This document shows positions 11,595-22,937 of a stretch of DNA of 64,000 bases, piece by piece. The stretch comes from Persicaria tinctoria (Eukaryota; Streptophyta; Magnoliopsida; Caryophyllales; Polygonaceae): positions 24,268,475 to 24,332,474 of the forward strand of contig JBANSL010000009.1 of NCBI GenBank assembly GCA_037127255.1, written 5' to 3'. The number at the start of each line of letters is the position of its first letter. Position 1 is the first letter of the stretch. A model generated the notes under the pieces. The model had not been told where the DNA came from. It saw nothing but the letters and a program-made list of their open reading frames with translations, and did not search any database. Made by a program: the position numbers and the translations under genes.

Positions 11595-12650
11595 TGAAGA
11601 CTCCACCTTGACTGTAAGATCTTGAGACCTAACGTGCAGGTGATCTAAAGGATGATGAAAGACAAAAGGCTGGGTTTCAAGGTCTTGAAACCTAGACTAA
11701 AATGTTTTGGAATATCACGTATATATTTCTATTTGAATTGTTCTCTCACAGGAAAGAATCCGAGGCCAACCTTGTTGGGCCTAAATTATCATGGGCTGTT
11801 TATTGGGCTATGAGATGGGATTTGGTCTTTATCGATTTATATATGTGTTTCTCATCTAACCCACTCTATGTACTAGATACATTATGAATGTTCTTTTAGG
11901 ATTTCATGTCTCATACAAGGAAAGAACCGATCCTTAGTGATCATACTTGATCATGAAGAAAGTTGAAGGTACAATCTTGGAAGGCACACAAAGGATCATG
12001 TTTTGGAAGGAATTCAAATGTCTTGGAAAGATTTTGAAATTCAAGCGGTTCTCCCTCCAAGAAGCTCTACAAGTGTTCTAACTATATAAAGACGAAGTCA
12101 AGAAGGATGAAAACTAACCAAGCAAGCACTGAAGAAATTATAAGCATCCTAAAGCATTCGTCAAGTTTCTCTTACATTCTCAAAAAGCCTAGTTGTTGAT
12201 CATTGTTTAAGAGTTGAGAGAAACACTAGCACTTATTGTACAAGTCATTCATTTTACACTTAGAGTTTTCATACTCGATCAAAGCACACTTGGTGTGTGG
12301 TGTGAGCTTTTATTTCACTTGTGAGGTTGAGAGCTAGAATAGAAGCGGTGAGGCTTTGTATAGAGAAAGGGAAGTTTCTCTAGCAAGTTCTAGGCTCAAG
12401 AGAAGTGAAATACGAAGTGTTTGAATCTTACGGGTTGGATAACCCTAGGTGGGGACGTAGGCCAGTTGGTGCCGAACCTCGTTAACAATTCGTGTCTTCA
12501 TCTTTTATATTCCGCATTTACATTATCATATTCGATTTTACTTTGTCAAGTCCTGATAGCCTATATCAAGGTCTTGACAAGTTGCACTAAATTTCTATTG
12601 TTGCGAAAATCGTCCATACTCTATTCATCCCCCTCTAGAGTATATTATAT
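11595..12650 (+). repeat. 3' LTR of the Sirevirus element, end eroded
   Basis: Direct repeat of 3003-4062 with about 15-17 substitutions by eye and the extra 20 bases TCCTGATAGCCTATATCAAG at about 12551-12570. TATA box TATATAAA at 12083-12090. Similarity to the 5' copy fades after about 12640, and the terminal TCTTCA is missing. Confidence 0.88.
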
Positions 12651-12655
12651 AAAGG

Positions 12656-13560
12656 CATAGTGAGTAAGTCCAGAAGACTTACCTCAACTCGATAGCAATA
12701 TCCACACAACGTTCACCAACGTCTAAGTATATTCAATCGACGCAATCATCTAACAACAAACACACACTCCAGTATAAGTTTCGTGATTGTGACTACAACA
12801 CACGATATATGTGCAACATACCCCATTCAAATGAAACTAAGTCACCACTAATTAGCCTAATATCATATACAATATTCATATATAATCTAAATGATACCTA
12901 ATTAGCTACCCAGAAAGAATATATGTGCATTCCCTTAATCAATTGCTAACCTATCCCAATTACAAACATAGACCCACGTACTATCGACTTCACTAGCTAA
13001 TTATATACCTAATTACGCCATCCACTCCGTTGTTAATTCCCTAAATACATAAGAGGACATGAAACAATCGGAATATTTACATAAAAGTTGATAGAACAAT
13101 AGGGATGGAGAGGCATACAAATCTGCTAAACGAAGAACGTACAGGAAGAGGCATATATGTATACTCTTAATTACTTGTTACCTACCCATTTCAAGCCATT
13201 AACGTCACCCATATATACCTACAATTAAGCACGCCTAATTCCCAGCCCCGATCACCCGATACGATCACCAAAGGCCTCCATTCGACCAGCCTATTCCCCG
13301 ATCGATTCACGAAAAGGACAAATAATATCAACCAGTACATCACTCACCCGAATCGACTCCTCACCGTCGCTATCCGCGGGCGTTCGCTCCTCCAATGTGA
13401 CTCCAAACGCCAATTCGTCTCCCTCCTACTCGCAGGGTGTTGGTGTTAACCCCGCCGTTGGCACAGGTGGTGCTTGGATTGCCCGATCGTCCTCTCCTCT
13501 CAATTGTAACCGCCCCCGTACTTCCGTTTGATAACCCCTCTACTCTCTAACCCTCTCTAA
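12656..13560. mobile_element. Right part of the unclassified element split by the Sirevirus
   Basis: Non-coding sequence resumes with AGTGAGTAAGTCCAGAAGAC and becomes GC-richer at about 13320-13530. No protein domain was recognised. It is taken as the continuation of 2192-3002 because the Sirevirus sits exactly between them. Confidence 0.3.
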
Positions 13561-13794
13561 AGTTGTACCCTAATCCTATTTGGAAGTAATAATAATAAAA
13601 TATTAAAGGGCTTAACATATCATGATTTTCTAGCAATTCCATTAATTCAAGTATTTCTTCACCTAGCTAATGTTGTTCAACCCAATTCAAATAATTCCCC
13701 TAATTAACATTACCATTATCATAAAACTAAGGTACTCCTAATTCCTAGTCCCTTATTCTAAATTCAATTGTTTTAAGTTTTGTTAGGTTTTAGG

Positions 13795-14471
13795 GTTTGA
13801 GATTTGAAGTGTGAAAATTGGGAACACATTTTTCTAAGTAAACCGTGATCATTTTAAGTTTGTTTAAGCATGATTTAGTCTAAAACCGGGTTAAATATTT
13901 TTTTTAAATAAATGAGAACGTTTTCAAAGAAAACCGTGTTCCTAATAGTTAAATTTAGTTTTAGGAACACATTTCTAATAAATCCATGTTCATTTTAATT
14001 TTTTTAAGCACACTATTATCATAAACTAGGTTAAATTTAAAAAAAAAAAACAATACGGTTTTAAGAAAAGCGTGTTTTGGTTTTGGAAACACACTTTGCA
14101 AATTAAACCGTGTTCATTTTATTTTTTTTTAAGCATGCTTTTCTCGTAAACAGGGTTAAATATTTAAAAAATAAAATAAATGAGAACGGTTTTAAAGAAA
14201 AGTGTGTTGCTTTTAGTTAAATTTGGTTTTGGAAACGCACTTTGCAAATTAAACCGTGTTCATTTTAAATTTTTTAAGCACGCTTTTCTCGTAAACCGGG
14301 TTAATTATTTAAAAAAAATAAACGAGAACGGTTTTAAAGAAAAGTGTGTTGCTTTTAGTTATATTTGGTTTTGGGAACACTTTCAATACAAAATCGTGCT
14401 TAAAAAAACAAACACGCTTGTGAAAAACTGCACCCAACTTACCGTGATTCACCCCCTATATTGTACTAGTG
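13795..14471. repeat. About 4.5 tandem copies of a ~140-bp AT-rich unit, CACTA-like end
   Basis: The phrase 'GGAACACA...AAACCGTGTTCATTTTAA...AAGCACGCTTTTCTCGTAAACCGGGTTAA...GAGAACGGTTTTAAAGAAAAG' recurs at about 13825, 13973, 14085, 14228 and partly 14370. The block ends TTGTACTAGTG at 14471, whose complement CACTAGTACAA is a typical CACTA (En/Spm) terminus. Subterminal repeats next to such an end are characteristic of CACTA elements. The partner terminus was not found. Confidence 0.45.
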
Positions 14472-15740
14472 ATTGAATGTTATTTTGTTGATGAATTGTC
14501 GATGCAACACTTTCATAATGTAGAATTTCGCCTCACCTTTCAAGGAGTCATACGGCCGCCACTGTATGCAATCGTCATTTTGAAAGTTTATATTATTTTT
14601 GCTTCAATGTCGATAATTGGTATTATTTTTTATTATTTTTCCTATATGTTATGGCTATATATATATTTAAATCAATCAACATAGGGTTTCTTTTAATTAT
14701 CAAGCAATTAGGTTTGTACCATAAATTATGCTAATCAAACACTTGTAAATTGTGTCAATTAAATTACATTAAAATATATTTATTAACTTTACATAATAGT
14801 TTGGATTGGATTGACACAATTTATATAGTGTTTAATTAATTTCATTTTATATTATTTTAAATAGATTATAACTAACGTTAAATAAATTATAAATGGTGTT
14901 TGTATTTATAATTGCATTATAACATAATAACTTGTAATACAAACACACCCAAACATTTAGGAGAGCGTAAGGAACAATAATTCCTATTTCTCAATGATAA
15001 CCCGCGGTCAAGAAAATTGGTTCGAAATATTACTTTTACTTTGTTATATAAATAACAACCTATAAAAACAATCAATCTTTTATCAATTCAAAAGCCACAC
15101 CATTTAAAAAACTATGTACAACAAGTAGTTCCTTGGACCTTTTAATATATTTTTTAGAATAAAAGAGATTCTTAGTGGCTTTTGAAAGAAAATATAGTTC
15201 ATGGGAGTATTTTTAAAATTAAATATCTTAAATTATGGGTTATTTGAGACATGTTGATCTCCTAATTGAAGGGTGAATTTCATTAATTAAACCATAAAGA
15301 CTAAAGATAAAATAAGAGGGTAAAAGGGCTAATATCAAGACTATTTTTAGTTATTTGCTATTAGGTCCTCTCAGTGATTTTTATCCCCATCTGTGTCAAA
15401 AAAACATGTATTCATGAGTCTGAAGGCTCTTAAAACCTACCAAATCAGAAAAAAGGAGAGAAGATATCCAACTATTTTATGTTTACCCCAATGTTCTACC
15501 TAATCCAAAATTGTATTCTCAAAATGTCCAACAACAGGTTGTTATAGAGGAAGATAAAGAGGAAAAAGGTGATGTTATATCCCTAATGGATTATAACCAA
15601 GCACAAGGGAAAATGATAGGGAAAAGGAAGAGATTAAGGAAGAAGATGATGAATTAGGGAAGAACGTAAAGAGAAAGGTAAAGTAAAAGGAGAGATTAAG
15701 GATAGAGAATGAGCTAGAGTAAGGGTAGAGAGAAAGAGGG
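14472..15740. other. AT-rich intergenic DNA, no gene seen
   Basis: No supported reading frame, repeat or element terminus. Purine-rich AGAGGAAAAAGG-type sequence lies at about 15540-15740. Confidence 0.6.
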
Positions 15741-15926
15741 TAATTGACATTTCATTATTTCCCATGATACTTCCAAGTACAACTAATGAGGGTATTTATA
15801 CTAATCTCTAATACCCATATAATCCCAATACATGACAGGTGATGGTCGGGGATCCGACTCAAAACAAAAGTGAAAGAAACAAATGGAGTGAGAAGGAAGA
15901 TCATTTGTTCACTATTTAAAGGAATG

Positions 15927-16055
15927 AACTTTTCTACTAGTAACCGGATATATATGACAAGATCCACATACCTCTCACCATTGAACCTCCCACAGTCGAT
16001 CTCATACCTCTTGAAATCGCACTTCAAGGATCTCGACCCTTCGCCACCTTTGCCT
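15927..16055. repeat. Diverged duplicate of 17858-17985
   Basis: Both segments run from AACTTTT(C/G)TACTAGT through CTCTCACC(A/C)TTGAACCTCCCACA to the CGACCCTTC / GAACCTTC region, with many substitutions. They flank the small chromovirus element. The minus strand of this copy is open (GRFNGERYVDL...), but the product is not recognised. Confidence 0.55.
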
Positions 16056-16635
16056 CTGATTAGGGTGTCTCCATTGACCTCTCTCCAAAGAGTTTTTTTC
16101 TAGTATCTCACCAAAAACATAATCCTTAACCTGAAATAAAAGAAAGCAAATGTGGTCAAATTTATTACTCAAAAAATTCAACTCGATTTAGAAATGGAAA
16201 GCCTTACATAATACATAGAAAAATGTACGAATCATTTATGATAGAAAAATGTACGAAAAATCTATTGAGCCGGGACCATTTCCTTTCCTTCTTTGAAGAA
16301 GATTCGTACTCGAATTTTGCATTGTTGTTCCAAAGGTAGGATACACCCCTTTACATTGGAACCGCATAAGCAATAGATGGTTAGTCTCATAAAGGCTCTC
16401 GAATTAATCTATGTGGCCCTTCCAAATGGTACATTATGCTTCTATTCGTTGGATCTAGCTAATACACTTTAATGTTTGGTCCCGCTTTGGCTCTAGTGGT
16501 GTTGGATGACAATGATGACTCTACAAAAAGTATGAGGAACCCTTGCCAAAAGCTTTAATACCACTTCATGGGCTTGGGAAAGCTTCGAGCCATTAGGATC
16601 AACGATGAGGTTTCTCCATTATTTAAAGAGTTTAA
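16056..16635. other. No gene or element recognised
   Basis: Mixed-composition sequence without supported coding potential, between the duplicated segment and the left LTR of the chromovirus. Confidence 0.5.
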
Positions 16636-17853
16636 TGTTAGGCTTCGATATTCTATTAACCTAACCGAATAAAGAGAGAAAGAGAACGGGTGTAAAGCAC
16701 TTGATTTTCATTGAATGAATCTCTTTGTTACAATCTTTGCCTTGTATACATCTCATAACATCACTTCCTATTTAAAGGAACCTTGTCCTCAAGGTCTATG
16801 CTTGGAAAAGAAAATTCAAGAAACTGGTGCAGTATATGACCCGCTGGCTCCCAAGCGGCTTCATTGGCAGGCAAACTAGTCCACTGGATTAGCCACTCCA
16901 CGATTGGATCACCATTGACTAAGTGTTGAACTCACGAATCTAGAACTGTCTCTAGAGCTATGACAATTGAACCAGAGTCATCAGTAACTGGTAGCTCTGG
17001 CTGGACTATAATGGATGATCCTACCCTCTTTTTCAACTGAGATATGTGGAATACAGGGTGCAACCAAGACGATGTTGGCAACTGTAGGTAGTATGTAGTC
17101 TCTCCCACCCGACCAATGACCTCAAATGGTCCATAAAATTTGGCACTCGGTTTCAAACATCTCCGCAATGCAAGTGATGTTTGCCTATAAGGTTGTAATT
17201 TGAGGTATACCATATTACCCATCTGCAGAGTTCTCTCGAACCTCATGGCATCTGCAAAGAATTTCATCCTTTCTTGATCCATAGCCAAACCTTCCTTTAT
17301 AACTTGCAAGGTGTTATCTCTCTCCAGGAACCAATCCTCAACTGAAGTTGTAGTGATGCTACTCGCTCTGAGCCTAAGCTGTGGAGGTTGATATCCATAA
17401 AGATCTTGGAACGGAGACATCTTTAGAGTTGTGTGATAGGTGGTATTGTACCACCATTCTACTAGAGAAATCCATTTCGCCCACTTTTTGGGCAATCCTG
17501 ATGTCATACCACGCAGGTACGATTCTAAGCATTGATTCACCTTCTCGATGTGCCCATTTGTCTAAGGATGGTAAGCCGTTGAGATATTGAGAGAGGTCGC
17601 CACTGCTGTGAAAACCTCTTAGACGATCAATGAATACGTTATCTCCATCCGACATAATGTGATGAGGTAACCCATGGAGTTTGTACACATCATCTATGAA
17701 TAATTGAGCAACCTAGCTCTGATACCACTTGTTAGGCTTCGAGATTCTGTTAACCTAACCGAATAGAGAGAGAAAGGGAATTGGTGCAAAGCACTTGATT
17801 TTCATTAATGAATCTCTTTGTTAAAATCGTTGCCTTATATACATCTCCTAACA
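16636..17853 (-). mobile_element. Ty3/gypsy chromovirus deletion derivative with very short LTRs
   Basis: A complete but tiny element of 1218 bp on the minus strand. LTRs are 17730-17853 (5') and 16636-16760 (3'), about 124-125 bp, both TGTTA...TAACA. The PBS GCTCTGATACCA complement lies at 17716-17727, two bases from the LTR; a purine tract AGGAAGTGA lies at 16761-16769 beside the 3' LTR. Between them only the end of integrase and a chromodomain-like region remain; gag, protease, RT and RNase H are gone. Flanks TTTAA and TGTAA match 4 of 5 as a target duplication. Short LTRs plus a chromodomain suggest the Reina-type branch. Confidence 0.85.
16830..17705 (-). pseudogene. Integrase C-terminus with GPF module and chromodomain remnant
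   Basis: Minus strand: integrase core piece LHGLPHHIMSDGDNVF directly after the PBS, frame break at about 17540, then 202 codons with LVEWWYNTTYHTTLKMSPF, the GPY/F module (KFYGPFEVIGRVG) and WLHPVFHISQLKK. A stop at about 16932 precedes VEWLIQWTSLP...AAWEP, matching the chromodomain block that directs chromoviruses to heterochromatin. It is not functional: the N-terminal catalytic Asp region is missing. Confidence 0.85.
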
Positions 17854-17857
17854 TGTA

Positions 17858-17985
17858 ACTTTTGTACTAGTGAATATAAGATTCGTAGGCCTGCCTCTCA
17901 CCCTTGAACCTCCCACACTTGATCGATCTCAATCCTCTCAAAATTGCACTTCGAGAATCTTGAACCTTCAACACTTTCGACTCTA
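17858..17985. repeat. Second copy of the 15927-16055 segment
   Basis: See the first copy; this one begins just right of the chromovirus target site. It reads AACTTTTGTACTAGTG and then CTCTCACCCTTGAACCTCCC. Confidence 0.55.
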
Positions 17986-18404
17986 CGAAGAATTTTGGAC
18001 TATTGGATTGCTTGTTTATATGATGAGATGTCTTTTATGCAAATTGTTTTTTCCTATAGATGACAACAAACGGTTTGCGATTGTAGTTCATTTACTAGAT
18101 TGATCATTAGGCTTTGAATTATCATACATCGCTTTCTTAGATTGCTATTATAAATTGAGTTCAGTGGGTTTGTCTATAAGTATTCATATGTGATATATGG
18201 CTATGTTTGTCATATGTAGGCATAGTCACGATGTTTGTCTGTTAACTAGTGATGAATTAGGCAGATTATACCTCATATTAGATCAGAAGAAAAGAATAAT
18301 TCATGTTTGCATGAGTTCAGTGATGTATGGAGCCAGAAACTTATTGAAGGGGGGCAGAATTCTGTATAAGTTGTTCAATCTCTCTTCGATTGATTTTTTT
18401 CTTT

Positions 18405-18585
18405 AGTTTAACAAACCAAAACTATGATATTTTAGTTTAAAAAACGTTGATGTTTTAGTTCATTACATTGCTTTTTAAGTTCAAAATAGAGATAATTTTT
18501 GTTTAAAACGATAGTTTTTTAGTTCAAAACGACATCATATTTTAGTTCAAAATGACAAAATTTTAGTTTAAAGCTAGTTGTGTCA
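18405..18585. repeat. Degenerate short tandem repeat, TTTTAGTTCAAAACGACA type
   Basis: Six to seven loose copies of a roughly 22-30-bp unit built on 'TTTAGTTCAAAA(C/T)GA'. It forms the left flank of the solo LTR. A similar GTTTAAAAAGACATCG appears on the right at about 20620. Confidence 0.6.
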
Positions 18586-20595
18586 TGTTGTGAGCCTAAT
18601 TTGCCATGTTTTATAGTTACTTTTATATCGTTTTCTGCATGCATTTCATGCATTTGGGTTAGAATAATACAGAATTTGTGTAGTTTACACTTATTTGCAA
18701 TATATGGAGGTCAACACAAGTTTTGGTTATATTTCGCAGAAATCGGGCGCACTTTGGAGCTTAAAGGAAACTCATGGAGAAGCTAAGAATGGTGCAGCTG
18801 GAGAAAAGACCATTTTTCACCATTCTTCGTTCTGAATCAAGCTTTGATGTCTTCATAAGAGTTGTATCCCTCAAAAAGATCTTTCCAACGCTTGGTCATA
18901 TGCATCAATCCGACGAACGAAGACTCGGGAAAGTGCGTTTTAAGAACAGAGCAGAAAGCTGAGGGATTTACTCGATATCGAGTAGTTTTACTCGAGATCG
19001 ACCAAAAATGTCCAAGGAGTGCTTGGTCAAGGAGGAGCTGATCGAGAAGCCGAAGACGAAGACATGCCGGGTTACACTCTACTCGAGATCGAGTAAACCT
19101 ACTCGAGATCGAGGAACCCGGAAGCCGGCACCCGAGCCATGTCGAGAAGATCTACCCGACGCTGCCGAGAAGACCTAGTCGACGAGCCACCTTTACTCGA
19201 GATCGAGTAAGGGTACTCGAGATCGATGAACTCCAGGAGCCATGTCCGAGCCTGTCGAGGACCAGCAACCCGAGACGCCGAGCCAAGCCCAGTCGACGAC
19301 AATTCTACTCGAGATCGAGGAGGACTCCAGAAGCCGCGTAACGCGTTTTGATCTATCCTACTAGGATTTGGATTCCTTGGAGCCGAAGGTTGCCTAAATC
19401 TATCCGATCTATCAAGATACATCATGGAAGAAGAAGATTTATCCACTTAAGACTTTTAGATATAATTCCCTTATTTAGATTTAATTATGTTGTTGCTTTT
19501 ATTTATCTTTAATGCTTTTAGATATAGTTTTAGATAGAGATAGATATTTCTATCCTTGAATAGCAAGGTTTAGAAGCCTATAAATAAAGCCCATGGGGCT
19601 GAGATTTAATCATTCAATTCACAAGTAGGAGAAGTAGTAGTAGAGAGAGAAAGTGAGGCCGAGTGGAGCAAAGGAGCGAGAGCAAGTTGGCTTTGTTCAG
19701 TTGTACTTTCTTCAGTTTGATTTAATGCAAGTAGTTTCTTTTCATCAATCAATGTCTGAGGTTGCGATGAAGCGCGAGTAGTCCACCCACTTCTAGGGTT
19801 GGGGCGAGCCCGACGATAGCCCTGCATGTTTGAGGTAAAGATCCGACTTTTATCATGTTTTGAGCATCTACTACTTGTTATGTGTTTATTACCCATCTAA
19901 TGGAGGTCCATGCTAACAACTTGGATTGTAAACATAAAATCGGTAGAGACAATTAGGGTTTCTTGAAAGAGTTGTCTAATTGTTCGAAAATGCGAAAGCT
20001 TAGTCCTTTGATGCAATTCACATGATTATCTGTCTATTTCTACCTTATGCATGCTTGGTTATCGTTGTTGCAAACCCCAATCTTGGAAGTCTTTTACATA
20101 CAGTTTGGTTCGGATCCCCAAAGCCTTTGCCTTTACTTTATTTCTTCTGTTTCGTTTTATGCCTTTACTCGATCTCGACCAAGTCTGGTCGATCTCGAGT
20201 TACTGATATTCGATCTAGCATCGCTGTAGCTTCTGTGTGCAGGTACTCGACAAGCCAAGCCGACGTCGACGAAGGCCGTACTCGATCTCGAGTAGCCCTT
20301 GTCGAGATCGACTAGACCCATGTGACTGCTGCTGCACTGCTCGACTAGCCTGATCTCCTGTCGACTTACCCTAAGTCGAGATCTAGGACCCCTGTTGTCG
20401 ACTTCCGTGAGATTTCTCCGCTGCCTAGGATCCGCTGACACGTTTCCTCGTGGATCGATCCTGACTTCCCGCTGCTACATCAGGAGGAGGTCTTGTAATT
20501 ATTTGCTGGGGCACGAATCTGGTTTGAATTATATTTTATATTTTAAACTCGATTTCCTCCTGTATATTTTTTTCTTTTTAAACAAACAAAAAAAA
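18586..20595 (+). mobile_element. Probable solo LTR, Athila-like family (copy 1)
   Basis: Starts TGTTGTGAGCCTAATTTGCC, the same start as the LTRs at 43669 and 52601, and is collinear with them: CGCACTTTGGAGCTTAAAGG, clusters of TACTCGA...TCGAGTA palindromes, TATA box TATAAATA at 19579-19586 followed by AAGCCC.TGGGG, then GGGCGAGCCCGACGATAG and AACTTG.AT.ATAAACATAAAAT. No PBS or coding region follows. TGTCA lies at 18581-18585 and again at 20596-20600 and may be the target duplication, but the LTR end does not read CA, so the right border is uncertain. Confidence 0.7.
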
Positions 20596-20599
20596 TGTC

Positions 20600-21218
20600 A
20601 TTTTAATCTATAGCAACGTTGTTTTTGTTTAAAAAGACATCGATTGCAACCTAGTGATTTAATATATAACTTGTTCTCTTAGCATTCAATACCGTAACAA
20701 TATATAAAACATTAAACTTGCATAATTTATTATCTAATTATTGAATTTTGTAATATAATCTCTTGTTTCGAAGCTTTTGAGCTGAATTATATTATCAAAA
20801 TATCAAGTTCAATAAAATATAAAAATATCGTGGTTTATTAAAAAGACATTTTAATTCAAATGATTAATCTTTGTTTAATTTTCAAACATTCATGACTTTT
20901 TACTCGGATATCGGACTGAGACTTATACTATATCAAAACGAAGCTATCGTCGAGTATAACTAATATAGATATGTAATTCGTTGGATGAAAGGAGGGGCAA
21001 ATGCTCCCCCTTACCCCTCCCTAGCTATGTCTATGCATTGAGTTCGATCATAAAGAAAACTATCATTTTGTGTTAGGAAGACATTGATGACCTAAAGCGC
21101 TAGAATATGTGTTTACTATATATTTATGATAATGAAGTTTAGAGTTTAGACTTCTCCTATATTAAATTTGATTAAGTTTATATCTATTCTATACTTTTCA
21201 TACAAGCCTGCCGTTAAT
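20600..21218. other. AT-rich intergenic DNA, no gene seen
   Basis: No coding potential, RNA gene or terminus recognised. Confidence 0.6.
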
Positions 21219-21223
21219 ATGAC

Positions 21224-21768
21224 TGTTAACTCGGCTGGGCCCGGTGGAGTAAAGATGTTGGAGGGGGAGATCGTGTGTGCGGACCCACATACGGGAGACA
21301 CAAACAACATATAACCCAACGGGGTTTCATCTCAAAACCAATTGGCAATGAGAGAAGTAGTCCTTCAACCTTATATGTTGTTCAAGCATTCTCTAGATTA
21401 CCGATGTGGGACAACCACATTCCAACACGCCCCCTCAAGTGCAACGATATTTTTAGCCAACAAGTTGCACTTGCCACATGCGCTTAGATGGCTACCACAA
21501 TGCCCGCGACATGCCTACGACCAGCAACCCCACCAATTAGAGCCCAAACCGCAACTAGCCAAACCTGGCTCTGATACCATATCAAAGTCTGACTCGGACC
21601 GATGACTGGGGGTCGTGTGCACAGGCGCACATGCGCTAGTAGCCTAGCACACAAGCTGAGTGAGGTTCCATTCTAAAACCAATTGGCAATGAGAGGAGTA
21701 CCTCTCCAACCTTATATGTTGTTCAAGCATTCTCTAAATTACCGACGTTGGACAACCACATTCCAACA
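21224..21768 (-). mobile_element. TRIM (terminal-repeat retrotransposon in miniature)
   Basis: 545 bp with LTRs at 21224-21427 and about 21582-21768 that share AAAACCAATTGGCAATGAGA and CATTCTCTA.ATTACCGA.G. On the minus strand the LTR starts TGTTGGAATGTGG and is followed by the PBS (complement of GCTCTGATACCA, 21568-21579); the purine tract TTGAGGGGGCG lies at 21428-21438 next to the other LTR. The 5-bp target duplication ATGAC is perfect (21219-21223 and 21769-21773). Only about 150 bp separate the LTRs and there is no coding region, so it depends on other elements for movement. Confidence 0.92.
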
Positions 21769-21773
21769 ATGAC

Positions 21774-22685
21774 ATATAGGGAGAGATTGTATGCTCAATA
21801 TTAACTTTACCATTACTTGGGCTGAAATAAAGATATTAGAATTTGCACCCAAAAAAAAGAATTTGGGTAGAACACGAACGAAAATTGAAATTAATTTTGT
21901 TGTAAAACAATTAATTATTTTAAGTGATCGATGAAGTAAACACTTGAAACGATCGATGGACTAATCTGATTTTCATCGCAGTTGAAATTTTCGTGGCCAA
22001 TGCGTTAATTTCCTGCGGTTGTTCGCCGAAGGGTGAAAAATTACAATTTTCAAAGTCTAGCTAAGTTAAAACATCTTTTTCCTCAACTACAAGATTATGG
22101 AAGCAATTGAATTAGGGCATGTTGACTATGGAATGAAAGTCATGCTCATTTTATTCCTAAAATCTAAACTATTAATGGCCAAAATTTAAAAATCTACTCT
22201 TTAAAAATTGAATTAGGGCAGAAGCAACATTGAGTTCCAAGTGGACAATTTGTTTGTATCTATTACTGCTCCCTCTATCAAAATATATTATTTTATTATT
22301 TATGTGTGTTTTATACAAGCTAAAATTTATATTAAAATATCAATTTTCAATTAATTTTTTTTAATATAATTTCATACATATTAATACCAATAAGTATAAA
22401 ATTATTTTAAAAAATAAAAAAATTGACATTTTATTATCTTAAAAAAATTTGCATCATTCCGAGTATTGGGCATTTAAGTAATAGTGGTTGTAATAGTACG
22501 TACGTGGTAGCAATAGTGATAAAATAGAGATAGAAAAGTAGAGACTAACGAGTTAAAATGACATGTTTTCGCGAACGGAGAGAGTATGAGAGTCAATCAG
22601 GAAACTATGCATGTCTAGAGAATCGAACTTTTTTCATGTCTTAAAAAAATAAGGGAACTAGAGTTTGTTAGAGTTTATCCAAAAC
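21774..22685. other. AT-rich intergenic DNA, no gene seen
   Basis: No supported gene. It contains ordinary AT-rich sequence up to the left terminus of the Pack-MULE-like element. Confidence 0.6.
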
Positions 22686-22937
22686 CAAATGGTTAAATTT
22701 GGTGAATATCCATTTAGATGTGAAAATTAAATAAATGTTCATTTTTTTACATAATTAAGTAAATGTCTATTTTTTTCAAAAATACCCCTCTTTCCCTTCT
22801 CTAACCCTTCATCCTCTCCATTTGACCATTTTTAATTTTAACATTGACCATTTCGGTCAACGTCTGTATTTGGTGATATTTTTTTGGTGACAGTAGTGTA
22901 TTATGGTCAACGTCTGCATTTGGTGAAAGTTGTGTAT

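Larger units (their letters stand above)
3003..12650 (+). mobile_element. Ty1/copia retrotransposon, Sirevirus (SIRE/Maximus)-type
   Basis: A 9.65 kb LTR element: 5' LTR 3003-4062, initiator-Met PBS 4065-4076, gag, protease-integrase-RT-RNase H, a third reading frame, purine tract 11581-11594, and a 3' LTR from 11595. The LTR starts TGAAGA and the 5' copy ends TCTTCA. The two LTRs differ by roughly 1-2 percent plus a 20-bp indel by eye, so the insertion is recent. The 3' LTR end is eroded after about 12640; GCAT on both flanks (2999-3002 and 12655-12658) may be the remains of the target duplication. Pol order, two zinc knuckles in gag, the extra ORF after pol, long LTRs and repeated GGGGGAG purine tracts together indicate a Sirevirus. 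Several frameshifts and a stop make it non-autonomous now. Confidence 0.9.

Noticed and set aside
17858..17873. CACTAGTACAAAAGTT on the minus strand as a second CACTA terminus
   Set aside because: The similarity to 15927-16055 continues beyond TAGTG on both sides, so it is not an element end.
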